From positions 1,124,501-1,188,500 of the forward strand of contig NZ_CP044426.1 in assembly GCF_008824185.1 (NCBI RefSeq): a DNA stretch of 64,000 nt, in the 5' to 3' direction. The notes beneath the pieces are model-generated. The model did no database searches and was not told the DNA's origin. It saw nothing but the letters and a program-made list of their open reading frames with translations. Of the stretch, positions 43,970 to 53,010 are shown in pieces (position 1 is the first letter of the stretch; each line of letters begins with the position of its first letter). This DNA comes from Paracoccus pantotrophus. Its GTDB lineage: Bacteria > Pseudomonadota > Alphaproteobacteria > Rhodobacterales > Rhodobacteraceae. The position numbers were made by a program, and so were the translations under genes.

Positions 43970-45958
43970 ATGCGCGGAGGCCGAATCCTTTGGGGTCAAA
44001 TCGCTGTCGTCTTCACCATCGTTCTGGTGATGACGTGGGCGGCGACGCAATGGGTTGCCTTCCGCCTCGGCTTTCAGCCGCAGCTTGGAGCGCCATGGTT
44101 CGAGCTGGCGAGCTGGCCCGTCTATTATCCGCCCGCGTTCTTCTGGTGGTGGTTCTCCTTCGACGCCTATGCACCCGCTATCTTCGTCGAGGGCGGCATA
44201 ATCGCGGTATCAGGTGGCTTCCTAGCGATCGTGGCCGCCATCCTCATGTCGATCATCCGGGCGCGGGAAGCACGCAACGTCGCCACATACGGATCGGCGC
44301 GATGGGTCGAGGATCGGGAAATCCGCAGCGCCGGATTGCTCGGTCCCGATGGCGTGGTGCTTGGCCGATACGACAGGGACTATCTGCGCCATGACGGCCC
44401 CGAGCATGTCCTATGCTTCGCCCCGACGCGCAGCGGCAAGGGCGTCGGACTGGTGGTGCCGACGCTATTGACATGGCCCGCATCCGCCATCGTCCACGAC
44501 ATAAAAGGCGAGAACTGGACGCTGACAGCGGGCTTTCGAGCAAAGCATGGCCGCGTCCTGCTGTTCGATCCGACCAATGCGAAGTCGTCGGCCTACAACC
44601 CGTTGCTGGAGGTCCGGCAAGGCGAATGGGAAGTCCGCGACGTGCAGAACATCGCGGATATTCTGGTCGATCCCGAAGGGAGCTTGGACAAGCGCAACCA
44701 TTGGGAAAAGACCAGCCATAGCCTGCTGGTCGGCGCGATCCTGCATGTTCTCTATGCGGAGAAGGACAAGACTCTGGCGGGCGTCGCCAACTTCCTGTCC
44801 GATCCGCGCCGCCCGGTCGAGGCGACCTTGCGCGCCATGATGGACACGCCGCATCTCGGCGAGGCCGGCGTTCATCCCGTCATCGCATCGTCGGCTCGCG
44901 AGCTGTTGAACAAATCCGAGAACGAACGGTCGGGCGTGTTGTCCACCGCCATGTCGTTTCTTGGCCTCTATCGCGATCCCGTGGTGGCGAGGGTGACGGC
45001 ACGATGCGACTGGCGCATTGCCGATCTGGTCGGCGGCCGGCTGCCGGTCACGCTCTATCTGGTCGTGCCACCGTCCGACATAAACCGCACCAAGCCGCTC
45101 ATCCGCCTGATCCTCAACCAGATCGGCAGGCGGTTGACGGAGGAATTGACCACCTCCGGCACGCGCCATCGCTTGTTGTTGATGCTGGACGAGTTTCCGG
45201 CGCTCGGCAGATTGGATTTTTTCGAGTCCGCCTTGGCCTTCATGGCGGGCTACGGAATCAAAGGCTTCCTGATCGCGCAGAGCCTCAACCAGATCGAGCG
45301 CGCCTATGGGCCGAACAACGCCATTCTCGACAACTGCCATGTGCGCGTCAGCTTCGCCACCAACGACGAGCGCACCGCCAAGCGGGTGAGCGACGCGCTC
45401 GGCACCGCGACCGAGCTGCGCGATTCCACCAACTATGCCGGCCATCGCCTTGCGCCGTGGTTAGGGCATCTCATGGTATCGCGGCAGGAGACGGCCCGGC
45501 CATTGATGACGCCCGGCGAAATCATGCAGCTTCCGCCGACCGATGAAATCGTCATGGTCGCGGGCACGCCGCCTATCCGCGCGACCAAGGCCCGCTATTT
45601 CGAGGACGCGCGGTTTCAGGAGCGCATTCTGACCCCGCCCGATCTAGTCGCCGCTCCGCTGGCGCCCAGCCGATCCGCCGATGATTGGTCCGGCCGCGTG
45701 GTCGCGGAGGAAAGCCGTTCCGCGACGGTCGCCGCAGACGGGGCCGAGGGCGATCCGGCCAATGCCGGCATCCGCCGCGAGCCGGAATTGCCAAGCCAAG
45801 AGGAAATCATCCCTCCGCCGCCGTCGCCCGAACAGGAGTTCGAGTTTCTGGACGACGAGCCGGACGTTGACGCGGCCAAGGCCCGCGCCATGCGCCAGCG
45901 CATGAGAATGGTGGCGCGGCAGGTGGCGATGAACCCCGATGATGGAATCGAACTTTAA
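43970..45958 (+). CDS. traG: Type IV coupling protein TraG/VirD4
   Basis: This coupling ATPase of about 662 aa links the relaxosome to the secretion channel. Two N-terminal membrane segments (IAVVFTIVLVMTWAATQWVA; GGIIAVSGGFLAIVAAILMS) are followed by Walker A FAPTRSGKGVGLVVPTLLTW (about 150-169) and Walker B LLMLDEFPALGRLDF (about 401-415), then AQSLNQIERAYG. ATG 43970 has CTGGAG upstream and gives the usual MRGGRILWGQ start; 43952 is less likely. It is followed by copG within 10 bases. Confidence 0.94.
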   Translation: MRGGRILWGQIAVVFTIVLVMTWAATQWVAFRLGFQPQLGAPWFELASWPVYYPPAFFWWWFSFDAYAPAIFVEGGIIAVSGGFLAIVAAILMSIIRAREARNVATYGSARWVEDREIRSAGLLGPDGVVLGRYDRDYLRHDGPEHVLCFAPTRSGKGVGLVVPTLLTWPASAIVHDIKGENWTLTAGFRAKHGRVLLFDPTNAKSSAYNPLLEVRQGEWEVRDVQNIADILVDPEGSLDKRNHWEKTSHSLLVGAILHVLYAEKDKTLAGVANFLSDPRRPVEATLRAMMDTPHLGEAGVHPVIASSARELLNKSENERSGVLSTAMSFLGLYRDPVVARVTARCDWRIADLVGGRLPVTLYLVVPPSDINRTKPLIRLILNQIGRRLTEELTTSGTRHRLLLMLDEFPALGRLDFFESALAFMAGYGIKGFLIAQSLNQIERAYGPNNAILDNCHVRVSFATNDERTAKRVSDALGTATELRDSTNYAGHRLAPWLGHLMVSRQETARPLMTPGEIMQLPPTDEIVMVAGTPPIRATKARYFEDARFQERILTPPDLVAAPLAPSRSADDWSGRVVAEESRSATVAADGAEGDPANAGIRREPELPSQEEIIPPPPSPEQEFEFLDDEPDVDAAKARAMRQRMRMVARQVAMNPDDGIEL

Positions 45959-45968
45959 GGATACGCCC

Positions 45969-46433
45969 ATGGCAACCAGAACCCGCCTGAATCTCTATTT
46001 CGACCCCACGCTCATTCCGCAGATCGAGGCAATGGCGCTGCGCCGCTCGGTGGCGCTGCGCCGCAATGTCTCGAAATCCGCCATCGTGGAGGCGGCGGTC
46101 ATGTCCTACCTGTCCGGCGATGCCGACGATCAGCTTGAAGCCGCCATGTCTCGCCGCTTGGACAAGCTCGGCCGCCAGATCGACACGCTCGACCTAGATC
46201 TCGCCGTCCTCGGCGAGACGGTCGCGCAGTTCATCCATTTCTGGATGACCATCACCCCACCGCTCACGGGAGCCGCGCAGTCCGCTGCCCGCGCCAAAGG
46301 CGCAGAGCGGTTTGAGGGTTTCATGCAGAATCTCGGCCGGCGTCTGGCGAGCGGCGACAGCTTCCTCAAGGAGCTGTCGCGAGATATAGATGCAACCATA
46401 GAAGACGAGACGAATCCCGATCCGTCTTCTTGA
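45969..46433 (+). CDS. CopG-family regulator of transfer genes
   Basis: The 154-aa protein has an N-terminal ribbon-helix-helix (RTRLNLYFDPTLIPQIEAMA, SKSAIVEAAVMSYLSG). The C-terminal helical extension ends DIDATIEDETNPDPSS. In this backbone a CopG-type gene stands between traG and trbB and is presumed to regulate transfer. Here cargo (DfsB-like and SDR genes) has been inserted after it. Confidence 0.85.
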   Translation: MATRTRLNLYFDPTLIPQIEAMALRRSVALRRNVSKSAIVEAAVMSYLSGDADDQLEAAMSRRLDKLGRQIDTLDLDLAVLGETVAQFIHFWMTITPPLTGAAQSAARAKGAERFEGFMQNLGRRLASGDSFLKELSRDIDATIEDETNPDPSS

Positions 46434-46463
46434 CCTGCCTTGTATTCTATTCGCGGTGACTGA

Positions 46464-46982
46464 ATGGCCGTTCCGCAAAACACCGACGAACTTCTAAAAG
46501 CGATCAACACCAACTTCGACAAGTTGCGCAGGGAGCTTGCTGACATTCCGGACAACATGGTCCGAAGCAGGAGCCTTGAAGGTCACGCCAAGGGCACGAT
46601 GATGAGCGTTGCCGATCTGGTCGCCTATCTTGTCGGCTGGAACGAGCTGGTGCTGAAATGGCTGGACCGAGATGCGGCTGGCCAACCTATCGACTTCCCC
46701 GAAACAGGCTTCAAATGGAACGAATTGGGCCGGCTCGCGCAGAAATTCTATCACGACTACGAGGCAGTTCCCTATCCGCAGCTTGTCGAGCGTCTGGAGG
46801 TGGCCAAGGATCGTATCGTCTCGCTTATCGAGGCGCGCAGCAACGACGAACTTTACGGACGTCCATGGTATGAGAAATGGACGATGGGACGGATGATCCA
46901 GTTCAACACGTCCTCGCCATACGACAATGCGCGGGGTCGCCTGCGTAGGTGGAAGAAGGAATCCAAGCAGGTTTCATCCTGA
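46464..46982 (+). CDS. ClbS/DfsB family four-helix protein
   Basis: The 172-aa protein matches the family pattern (AVPQNTDELLKAINTNFDKL; MMSVADLVAYLVGWNELVL; FKWNELGRLAQKFYHDYEAV; KWTMGRMIQFNTSSPYDNA). ClbS hydrolyses colibactin's cyclopropane; most DfsB-like homologues have unknown detoxifying roles. It is cargo between copG and trbB, 15 bases before the next gene. Confidence 0.85.
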   Translation: MAVPQNTDELLKAINTNFDKLRRELADIPDNMVRSRSLEGHAKGTMMSVADLVAYLVGWNELVLKWLDRDAAGQPIDFPETGFKWNELGRLAQKFYHDYEAVPYPQLVERLEVAKDRIVSLIEARSNDELYGRPWYEKWTMGRMIQFNTSSPYDNARGRLRRWKKESKQVSS

Positions 46983-46997
46983 AGAATCGGAGGGGCA

Positions 46998-47627
46998 ATG
47001 CGCTTGTTCGTGCTCGGAGCATCAGGCGGAGTCGGCTCTAAACTGCTGGCCGAAGCGGCCGCGCGCGGCCACCAGATTACGGCGCAGACGCGTACGGTGG
47101 GGAAAATCACGGAAACTCCGTCAGTCAAGGTGGTTGTCGGTTCGCCGACCGACGAGGCGTTTCTCCGCCGTAATCTCCATGAGCGTGATGCCGCGATACT
47201 TTGCATCGGCGTTGACAGTATCGGCAGGACGACATTGTTCTCCGACACCACACGGGCACTGGTTGCCGCTATGCAGGCCGCGAAGGTGAAACGGCTGGTG
47301 GCGATCACCGGCATAGGCTCCGGCGACACGCGGGGACATGGAGGGTGGTTCTACAATCGCGTCATCTTTCCGCTGTTCACGCGCAACCGCTATGCGGACA
47401 AGGATCGGCAGGAGGCGCTGATCGAGCGCTCCGGGTTGGACTGGACCATTATACGACCTGCGCCCTTTACGGCCCATACTGGCGATGGACCGTTGCAGAT
47501 CGTCACCGATATTCCGCCCGGTTTGCAACTGCGTTCGATTAGCCGTGCCGAGGTGGCGACTTTCATCCTCGATACTTTGGAGAACGGGCAATTCAGCCAT
47601 CAGAAGCCGTTCATTGGTTATCCGTGA
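46998..47627 (+). CDS. NAD(P)-binding atypical SDR (NmrA/RrrA-like)
   Basis: The 209-aa protein has the Rossmann motif LFVLGASGGVGSKLLAEAAA at its N-terminus (GxSGGVGS) and an SDR-like segment LVAITGIGSGDTRGHGGWFY. The C-terminal SRAEVATFILDTLEN is typical of extended NAD(P)H-binding reductases. It is downstream of the DfsB gene with AGGGGC before the ATG. Substrate unknown. Confidence 0.85.
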   Translation: MRLFVLGASGGVGSKLLAEAAARGHQITAQTRTVGKITETPSVKVVVGSPTDEAFLRRNLHERDAAILCIGVDSIGRTTLFSDTTRALVAAMQAAKVKRLVAITGIGSGDTRGHGGWFYNRVIFPLFTRNRYADKDRQEALIERSGLDWTIIRPAPFTAHTGDGPLQIVTDIPPGLQLRSISRAEVATFILDTLENGQFSHQKPFIGYP

Positions 47628-47712
47628 CGCAAATGAGCTTTCCGCCTAACCGGTTGTGCGGGCTCGATTCGTCGGGGGAATTGCTGATCGGGTAGACGGT
47701 CGGACAAAGCAC

Positions 47713-47734
47713 CCGTCCTATTTGCCGCCGATAG
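47713..47734 (+). repeat. 22-bp repeat upstream of trbB
   Basis: This is an exact copy of the 43854-43875 element. It lies after the SDR cargo gene and 114 bp before the trbB start. The surrounding 47628-47848 region otherwise contains a GC-rich inverted repeat (CCGATCCGGGG near 47808) and no gene. Confidence 0.65.
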
Positions 47735-47848
47735 CCGCCGATCACCGCACGCAGCTAGATACTTGTTGAACCGGCCCAATTCCGGGCTTTCTTAATCGAC
47801 CCCGATCCGGGGACCGACTGTCGCGCCCCATGAAGAAACGGGGCCGAC

Positions 47849-48844
47849 ATGACCACCAACCACCAAAGACCGGAAGCCATTGCGCGCGGCGCGCGCATGT
47901 TGCGCACCGCGCTAGGCCCCGCCATTGCCCGGCTGCTCGAAGACCCGGCCGTGGTCGAAGTGATGTTGAACCCGGACGGGCGGTTGTGGATCGACCGCCT
48001 GTCCGAAGGGCTGTCCGATACGGGCGAGCGCCTGTCCGCCGCCGATGGCGAACGCATCGTTCGGCTGGTCGCGCATCATGTCGGCGCGGAGGTTCATGCC
48101 CGCAGCCCGCGCGTCTCGGCCGAGTTGCCGGAGTCTGGCGAAAGATTCGAGGGCCTGCTGCCGCCCGTGGTCGCCGCCCCGACCTTCGCAATCCGCAAGC
48201 CCGCCGTCGCCGTGTTCAGCCTCGACGACTATGTGGCGGCGGGGATCATGTCCGCCGATCAGGCCGCGACGCTACGCGCGGCCGTTTCTTCCCGAGCAAA
48301 CATCCTCGTGGCGGGCGGCACCAGCACCGGCAAGACCACCCTGACCAACGCGCTGCTCGCCGAGGTGGCGAAGACGCAGGATCGCGTCGTCATCATCGAG
48401 GACACGCACGAGCTGCAATGCGCCGCGCCCAACCTTGTCGCCATGCGCACCAAGGATGGCGTCGCCACGCTATCGGATCTCGTCCGCTCGTCGCTGCGCC
48501 TGCGCCCGGATCGCATCCCCATCGGCGAGGTGCGCGGATCGGAAGCCCTCGATCTTCTGAAAGCGTGGGGAACGGGACACCCCGGCGGCATCGGCACCAT
48601 CCATGCAGGCACCGGCATCGGCGCGCTGCGTCGCCTTGAACAGCTCATCCAGGAGGCTGTCGTCACCGTCCCGCGCGCCCTGATCGCGGAGACCATCGAC
48701 CTTGTTGCCGTCCTTTCCGGGCGCGGTTCCGCGCGCCGGCTGGCCGAGCTTGCTCGCGTCGAGGGGCTAGGGCCGGACGGCGACTACCGCATCACGCATC
48801 CCATCCCTTCGGCAATCCCCACCAGCACAGGAGAATCTTCATGA
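47849..48844 (+). CDS. trbB: TrbB, T4SS VirB11-like ATPase
   Basis: The 331-aa hexameric ATPase drives pilus assembly and transfer from the cytoplasmic face. The N-terminal domain (LEDPAVVEVMLNPDGRLWID) precedes Walker A GGTSTGKTT (about 156-164), the Asp box VVIIEDTHELQC, and the His box HPGGIGTIHAGTG. It starts the trb operon; the stop overlaps trbC by four bases. Confidence 0.95.
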   Translation: MTTNHQRPEAIARGARMLRTALGPAIARLLEDPAVVEVMLNPDGRLWIDRLSEGLSDTGERLSAADGERIVRLVAHHVGAEVHARSPRVSAELPESGERFEGLLPPVVAAPTFAIRKPAVAVFSLDDYVAAGIMSADQAATLRAAVSSRANILVAGGTSTGKTTLTNALLAEVAKTQDRVVIIEDTHELQCAAPNLVAMRTKDGVATLSDLVRSSLRLRPDRIPIGEVRGSEALDLLKAWGTGHPGGIGTIHAGTGIGALRRLEQLIQEAVVTVPRALIAETIDLVAVLSGRGSARRLAELARVEGLGPDGDYRITHPIPSAIPTSTGESS

Positions 48845-49173
48845 TCCGCACGCTCACGCGTGGCTATCGCTTCGCCGCGACCGCCGCATCCACCCTTGCC
48901 ATCAGCCTCATGCTCGCCCCGGCCGCCCATGCGTCCGGTTCGTCGATGCCATGGGAACAGCCCTTGCAGCAAATCCTCCAGTCCATCGAGGGACCGGTCG
49001 CCAAGATTATTGCCGTCATCATCATCATCGTGACCGGCCTGACCCTCGCGTTCGGCGATACGGGCGGCGGCTTCCGCAAGCTGGTCCAGATCGTGTTCGG
49101 CCTGTCCATCGCGTTCGCAGCATCGAGCTTCTTCCTGTCGTTCTTCTCGTTCGGCGGCGGGGCGCTCATCTGA
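48841..49173 (+). CDS. trbC: TrbC, pilin precursor (VirB2-like)
   Basis: The 110-aa protein has a long leader (FAATAASTLAISLMLAPAAHA) and two hydrophobic helices (IIAVIIIIVTGLTLAFG; LSIAFAASSFFLSFFSFG). TraF (34691) is the likely processing enzyme. The stop overlaps trbD (TGATG). Confidence 0.93.
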   Translation: MIRTLTRGYRFAATAASTLAISLMLAPAAHASGSSMPWEQPLQQILQSIEGPVAKIIAVIIIIVTGLTLAFGDTGGGFRKLVQIVFGLSIAFAASSFFLSFFSFGGGALI

Positions 49174-49454
49174 TGGCGGGCGGCCTTGAACAACTCGACA
49201 CGGTGCCGGGATTTTCAATCCCGGTCCACCGCGCGCTGACCGAGCATATCCTGCTCGGCGGCGCACCGCGCTCCATCGCGATTCTGAACGGAACGCTGGC
49301 CGGGGCCGTGGGCCTCGGCCTGCGCCTCTGGCTGGTCGGCCTCGCCATCTGGGCCATCGGCCATTTCGCTGCCGTATGGGCAGCGAAACGCGATCCCCTC
49401 TTTGTCGAGGTCGGGCGAAGGCATCTGCGCATCCCCGGCCATCTGGCGGTGTGA
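49173..49454 (+). CDS. trbD: TrbD, VirB3-like T4SS protein
   Basis: The 93-aa inner-membrane protein carries the family start FSIPVHRALTEHILLGGAPR and a hydrophobic pair (ILNGTLAGAVGLGLRLWLVG; AIWAIGHFAAVW). VirB3-like proteins associate with the VirB4-type ATPase, here TrbE, encoded 10 bases downstream. Confidence 0.93.
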   Translation: MAGGLEQLDTVPGFSIPVHRALTEHILLGGAPRSIAILNGTLAGAVGLGLRLWLVGLAIWAIGHFAAVWAAKRDPLFVEVGRRHLRIPGHLAV

Positions 49455-49464
49455 GGGCGCGGTC

Positions 49465-51957
49465 ATGATGAACCTTTCCGAATATCGCCGCACCGCCACC
49501 CGGCTCGCCGATTATCTGCCATGGGCCGCATTGGTCGGCTCCGGCGTCGTCCTGAACAAGGACGGCAGCTTTCAGAGGACGGCGAAGTTTCGCGGTCCCG
49601 ATCTGGATTCCGCCGTCGCCGCCGAGCTGGTCGCCGTTGCCGGCCGGATCAACAACGCCGTGCGCCGCCTCGGCTCCGGCTGGAGCATCTTCGTCGAAGC
49701 CGTTCGGCTTGCGGCTCCGCAATACCCGGAAAGCAAATTCCCCGATCCTGCATCCGCACTCGTCGATGCCGAGCGGAAAGCACAGTTTGAGGAACAAGAC
49801 GCTCACTTCGAGTCCCAATATTACCTGACTTTCCTTTGGCTCCCGCCTGCCGATGAGGCCGCGCGCACTGAGGCATGGCTCTACGAGGGCCGCGGGAAAA
49901 CCGGCGTGGACCCGTGGGAGCTACTGCGCGGCTTCATAGACCGCACCGACCGCGTGCTGGCCTTGCTCGAAGGCTTCATGCCCGAGTGCCGTTGGATGGA
50001 TGACGGCGCGACGCTGACCTATCTCCATTCCACCATCTCGACCAACCGCCATCGCGTGCGCGTGCCCGAGGTGCCCATGCACCTCGACGCGCTGCTCGCC
50101 GACCAGCCGTTGACCGGCGGGCTGGAGCCGCGCCTTGGCGACGCGCATCTGCGCGTCCTGACCATCGTGGGATTCCCGACCGCGACGACGCCGGGCCTGC
50201 TGGACGAAATGAACCGGCTGCCGTTCCCCTACAGGTGGAGCACGCGCGCGATCCTGCTCGACAAGACCGATGCGACCCGGCTGCTGACCCGCATCCGTCG
50301 CCAATGGTTCGCCAAGCGCAAGAGCGTCGCCGCGATTCTGAAAGAGGTGATGACGAACGAGGCGTCCGCCCTTGTGGACACCGACGCCGCCAACAAGGCG
50401 CTCGACGCCGACATGGCGTTGCAGGAGCTTGGGGCGGACGTGGCGGGCATGGCTTACGTCACGGCGACCGTCACCGTTTGGGATGCCGACTCGCGCCTTG
50501 CCAATGAGAAGCTGCGCCTGGTCGAGAAGATCGTTCAGGGCCGCGACTTCACCGCCATGCCCGAGAGCGTCAACGCGGTTGACGCATGGCTCGGCTCGCT
50601 ACCCGGACACGCCTACGCGAATGTCCGTCAGCCGCCCATCAGCACTTTGAATCTCGCCCACATGATCCCGCTTTCAGCGGTGTGGGCGGGGCCGGAACGG
50701 GACGAGCATTTCGGTGCACCCCCTTTGCTCTTTGGAAAGACCGAAGGCTCAACCCCGTTCCGGTTGTCTTTGCATGTCGGCGACGTAGGCCACACCCTTG
50801 TCGTCGGCCCCACGGGCGCGGGCAAGAGCGTGCTGCTCGCCCTCATGGCGCTCCAGTTCCGTCGCTATGCGGCCAGCCAAGTCTTCGCCTTCGACTTCGG
50901 CGCTTCGATCCGTGCCGCGTCGCTCGCCATGGGCGGCGACTGGCACGACCTCGGCGGTGGGTTGACCGATGGGGCCGAGGCGTCCGTTTCGCTCCAGCCG
51001 CTTGCCCGCATCCACGACACCTATGAACGCGCATGGGCGGCGGACTGGATTGCCGCCATCCTCATGCGCGAGGGGCTGGCGATCACGCCAGAGGTGAAGG
51101 AACATATCTGGACGGCGCTGACATCGCTGGCGTCAGCACCCGCCGAGGAACGCACGATCACCGGCCTTGCGGTGCTGCTGCAATCCAACGATCTGAAACA
51201 GGCGTTGCGGCCGTTCTGCGTCGGCGGGGCCTATGGCCGGCTGCTCGACGCAGAGACAGAGCATTTGGGATCGGCGGACGTGCAGGCGTTCGAGATCGAG
51301 GGGCTGGTCGGGACCGGCGCAGCCCCGGCCGTGCTTGCCTATCTGTTCCATCGCATCGGCGACCGGCTCGACGGGCGGCCGACGCTGCTCATCATCGATG
51401 AGGGCTGGCTTGCGCTGGACGACGAGGGGTTCGCCGGCCAGCTCCGCGAATGGCTGAAAACGCTGCGCAAGAAGAACGCCAGCGTGATCTTCGCCACGCA
51501 AAGCCTGTCCGACATCGACGGCAGCAACATCGCACCCGCCATCATCGAAAGCTGCCCGACGCGGCTCCTGCTGCCGAACGAGCGTGCCATCGAGCCGCAG
51601 ATTACGGCCATTTATCGGCGCTTCGGCCTCAATGACCGGCAGATCGAAATCCTCGCACGGGCCACGCCCAAGCGCGACTATTACTGCCAAAGCCGCAGGG
51701 GCAACCGCCTGTTCGAGCTTGGCCTGTCCGAAGTCGGCCTCGCGCTCTGCGCCGCATCCGCCAAATCCGACCAGACCGAAATCGCGCGCATCCATGCCGA
51801 ACACGGCCGCGAAGGCTTCCTAGCCGCATGGTTGCGTGAGCGCGGCGTCGATTGGGCGGCCGACCTGATCCCCAACCTCACCAATCTTGCCGACCGACCG
51901 GAAGCCGCCGCGCCGGCCCGGCTCGATACCCACCCCACACAGGAGATTCTTCCATGA
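49465..51957 (+). CDS. trbE: TrbE, VirB4-like T4SS ATPase
   Basis: The 830-aa protein is the large energising ATPase of the channel. The N-terminal VirB4 domain (LPWAALVGSGVVLNKDGSFQ) is followed by Walker A VVGPTGAGKSVLLALMALQF (about 445-464), Walker B LLIIDEGWLALDDEGF and the Q-motif IFATQSLSDIDGS. ATG 49465 (MMNLSEYRRT) is used; the frame open from 49402 overlaps trbD without need. The stop overlaps trbJ by four bases. Confidence 0.95.
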   Translation: MMNLSEYRRTATRLADYLPWAALVGSGVVLNKDGSFQRTAKFRGPDLDSAVAAELVAVAGRINNAVRRLGSGWSIFVEAVRLAAPQYPESKFPDPASALVDAERKAQFEEQDAHFESQYYLTFLWLPPADEAARTEAWLYEGRGKTGVDPWELLRGFIDRTDRVLALLEGFMPECRWMDDGATLTYLHSTISTNRHRVRVPEVPMHLDALLADQPLTGGLEPRLGDAHLRVLTIVGFPTATTPGLLDEMNRLPFPYRWSTRAILLDKTDATRLLTRIRRQWFAKRKSVAAILKEVMTNEASALVDTDAANKALDADMALQELGADVAGMAYVTATVTVWDADSRLANEKLRLVEKIVQGRDFTAMPESVNAVDAWLGSLPGHAYANVRQPPISTLNLAHMIPLSAVWAGPERDEHFGAPPLLFGKTEGSTPFRLSLHVGDVGHTLVVGPTGAGKSVLLALMALQFRRYAASQVFAFDFGASIRAASLAMGGDWHDLGGGLTDGAEASVSLQPLARIHDTYERAWAADWIAAILMREGLAITPEVKEHIWTALTSLASAPAEERTITGLAVLLQSNDLKQALRPFCVGGAYGRLLDAETEHLGSADVQAFEIEGLVGTGAAPAVLAYLFHRIGDRLDGRPTLLIIDEGWLALDDEGFAGQLREWLKTLRKKNASVIFATQSLSDIDGSNIAPAIIESCPTRLLLPNERAIEPQITAIYRRFGLNDRQIEILARATPKRDYYCQSRRGNRLFELGLSEVGLALCAASAKSDQTEIARIHAEHGREGFLAAWLRERGVDWAADLIPNLTNLADRPEAAAPARLDTHPTQEILP

Positions 51958-52727
51958 CCTGGTCCAGGATCATCGGGGCCTCGGCCCTCGCGCTGGCGCT
52001 CGCCGTGCCCGTCGCGCTTTCGCCCATGCTGGCAAGCCCGGCCCATGCGCAATTCGGCTTCGGCCGCATCGTCTATGACCCGTCGAACTACGCGCAAAAC
52101 GTGCTCACGGCCGCGCGAACGCTTGAGCAGATCAACAACCAGATTCAGAGCCTCCAGAACGAGGCGCAGATGCTCATCAATCAGGCCCGCAATCTGGCGA
52201 GCCTGCCGCATTCCTCGCTCCAGCAGCTCCAGCAGAATGTCCAGCGCACGCAGCAGCTTCTCGGGCAGGCCCAAAATCTCGCGTTCGAGGTCGGCCAGAT
52301 CGACCAAGCGTTCCAGAGCCAATACGGCAATGTCTCGCTTTCGGCGACCGACGCCCAGCTTGTCGCCGACGCGCGCGGCCGTTGGGAAAATACGGTTGGC
52401 GGCTTGCAGGACGCTATGCGCGTGCAGGCGGGCGTCGTCGGCAATATCGACAGCAACCGCGCCGAGATGGCCGCGCTTGTCGGCCAGAGCCAAGGCGCGA
52501 CCGGGGCGCTGCAAGCCACGCAGGCCGGCAACCAGCTCCTTGCTCTCCAATCGCAGCAGCTTTCCGACCTGATCGCGGTCATCTCGGCGAACGGCCGAGC
52601 CGACGCGCTGACCGAAGCGGAACGCGCCGCCGCCGCCGAACAGGGCCGCGAGCAGCGCCGCCGCTTCCTGACGCCGGGCAGCGGCTACCAGCCGGGCAAC
52701 GCGCAGATGTTCAACGGCAACAACTAA
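51954..52727 (+). CDS. trbJ: TrbJ, VirB5-like periplasmic T4SS protein
   Basis: The 257-aa protein has a signal peptide (ASALALALAVPVALSP...HAQ) and a coiled-coil-rich mature part (LEQINNQIQSLQNEAQMLIN; QLQQNVQRTQQLLGQAQNLA). TrbJ is a minor pilus component and entry-exclusion region neighbour. It has four-base coupling to trbE. Confidence 0.93.
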   Translation: MTWSRIIGASALALALAVPVALSPMLASPAHAQFGFGRIVYDPSNYAQNVLTAARTLEQINNQIQSLQNEAQMLINQARNLASLPHSSLQQLQQNVQRTQQLLGQAQNLAFEVGQIDQAFQSQYGNVSLSATDAQLVADARGRWENTVGGLQDAMRVQAGVVGNIDSNRAEMAALVGQSQGATGALQATQAGNQLLALQSQQLSDLIAVISANGRADALTEAERAAAAEQGREQRRRFLTPGSGYQPGNAQMFNGNN

Positions 52728-52741
52728 CCGGGAGGCTCGCC

Positions 52742-53008
52742 ATGGACGGCAAGATGCTGGCCCGGCTCGGGGCCGTGGTGTTCGTCGCGATTGCCTTGAC
52801 AGTGACCGCAATCGACATGGCGCGGAAGGACGAACCTTCCGCGCCGCCCCCTGCGCCGGCCTTCCAGCCCCCGGCCGACCCGTTACGCGAAACTCTGCGC
52901 CGCTGCCAGCAGCTCGGCGAGGCTGCCGCCAGCGATGCCGGCTGCCTCGCCGCATGGGCCGAATCCCGCGACCGCTTCCTCGGCCGTGATCGCAGCGAGG
53001 CGCGCTGA
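52742..53008 (+). CDS. trbK: TrbK-like small membrane protein
   Basis: The 88-aa protein has one N-terminal helix (LARLGAVVFVAIALTVTAID) and a conserved Cys pair (LRRCQQLGEAAASDAGCLAA). The alphaproteobacterial TrbK alternative family sits at this spot and is considered an exclusion/accessory protein. ATG 52742 follows GGGAGG. Confidence 0.85.
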   Translation: MDGKMLARLGAVVFVAIALTVTAIDMARKDEPSAPPPAPAFQPPADPLRETLRRCQQLGEAAASDAGCLAAWAESRDRFLGRDRSEAR

Positions 53009-53010
53009 CC

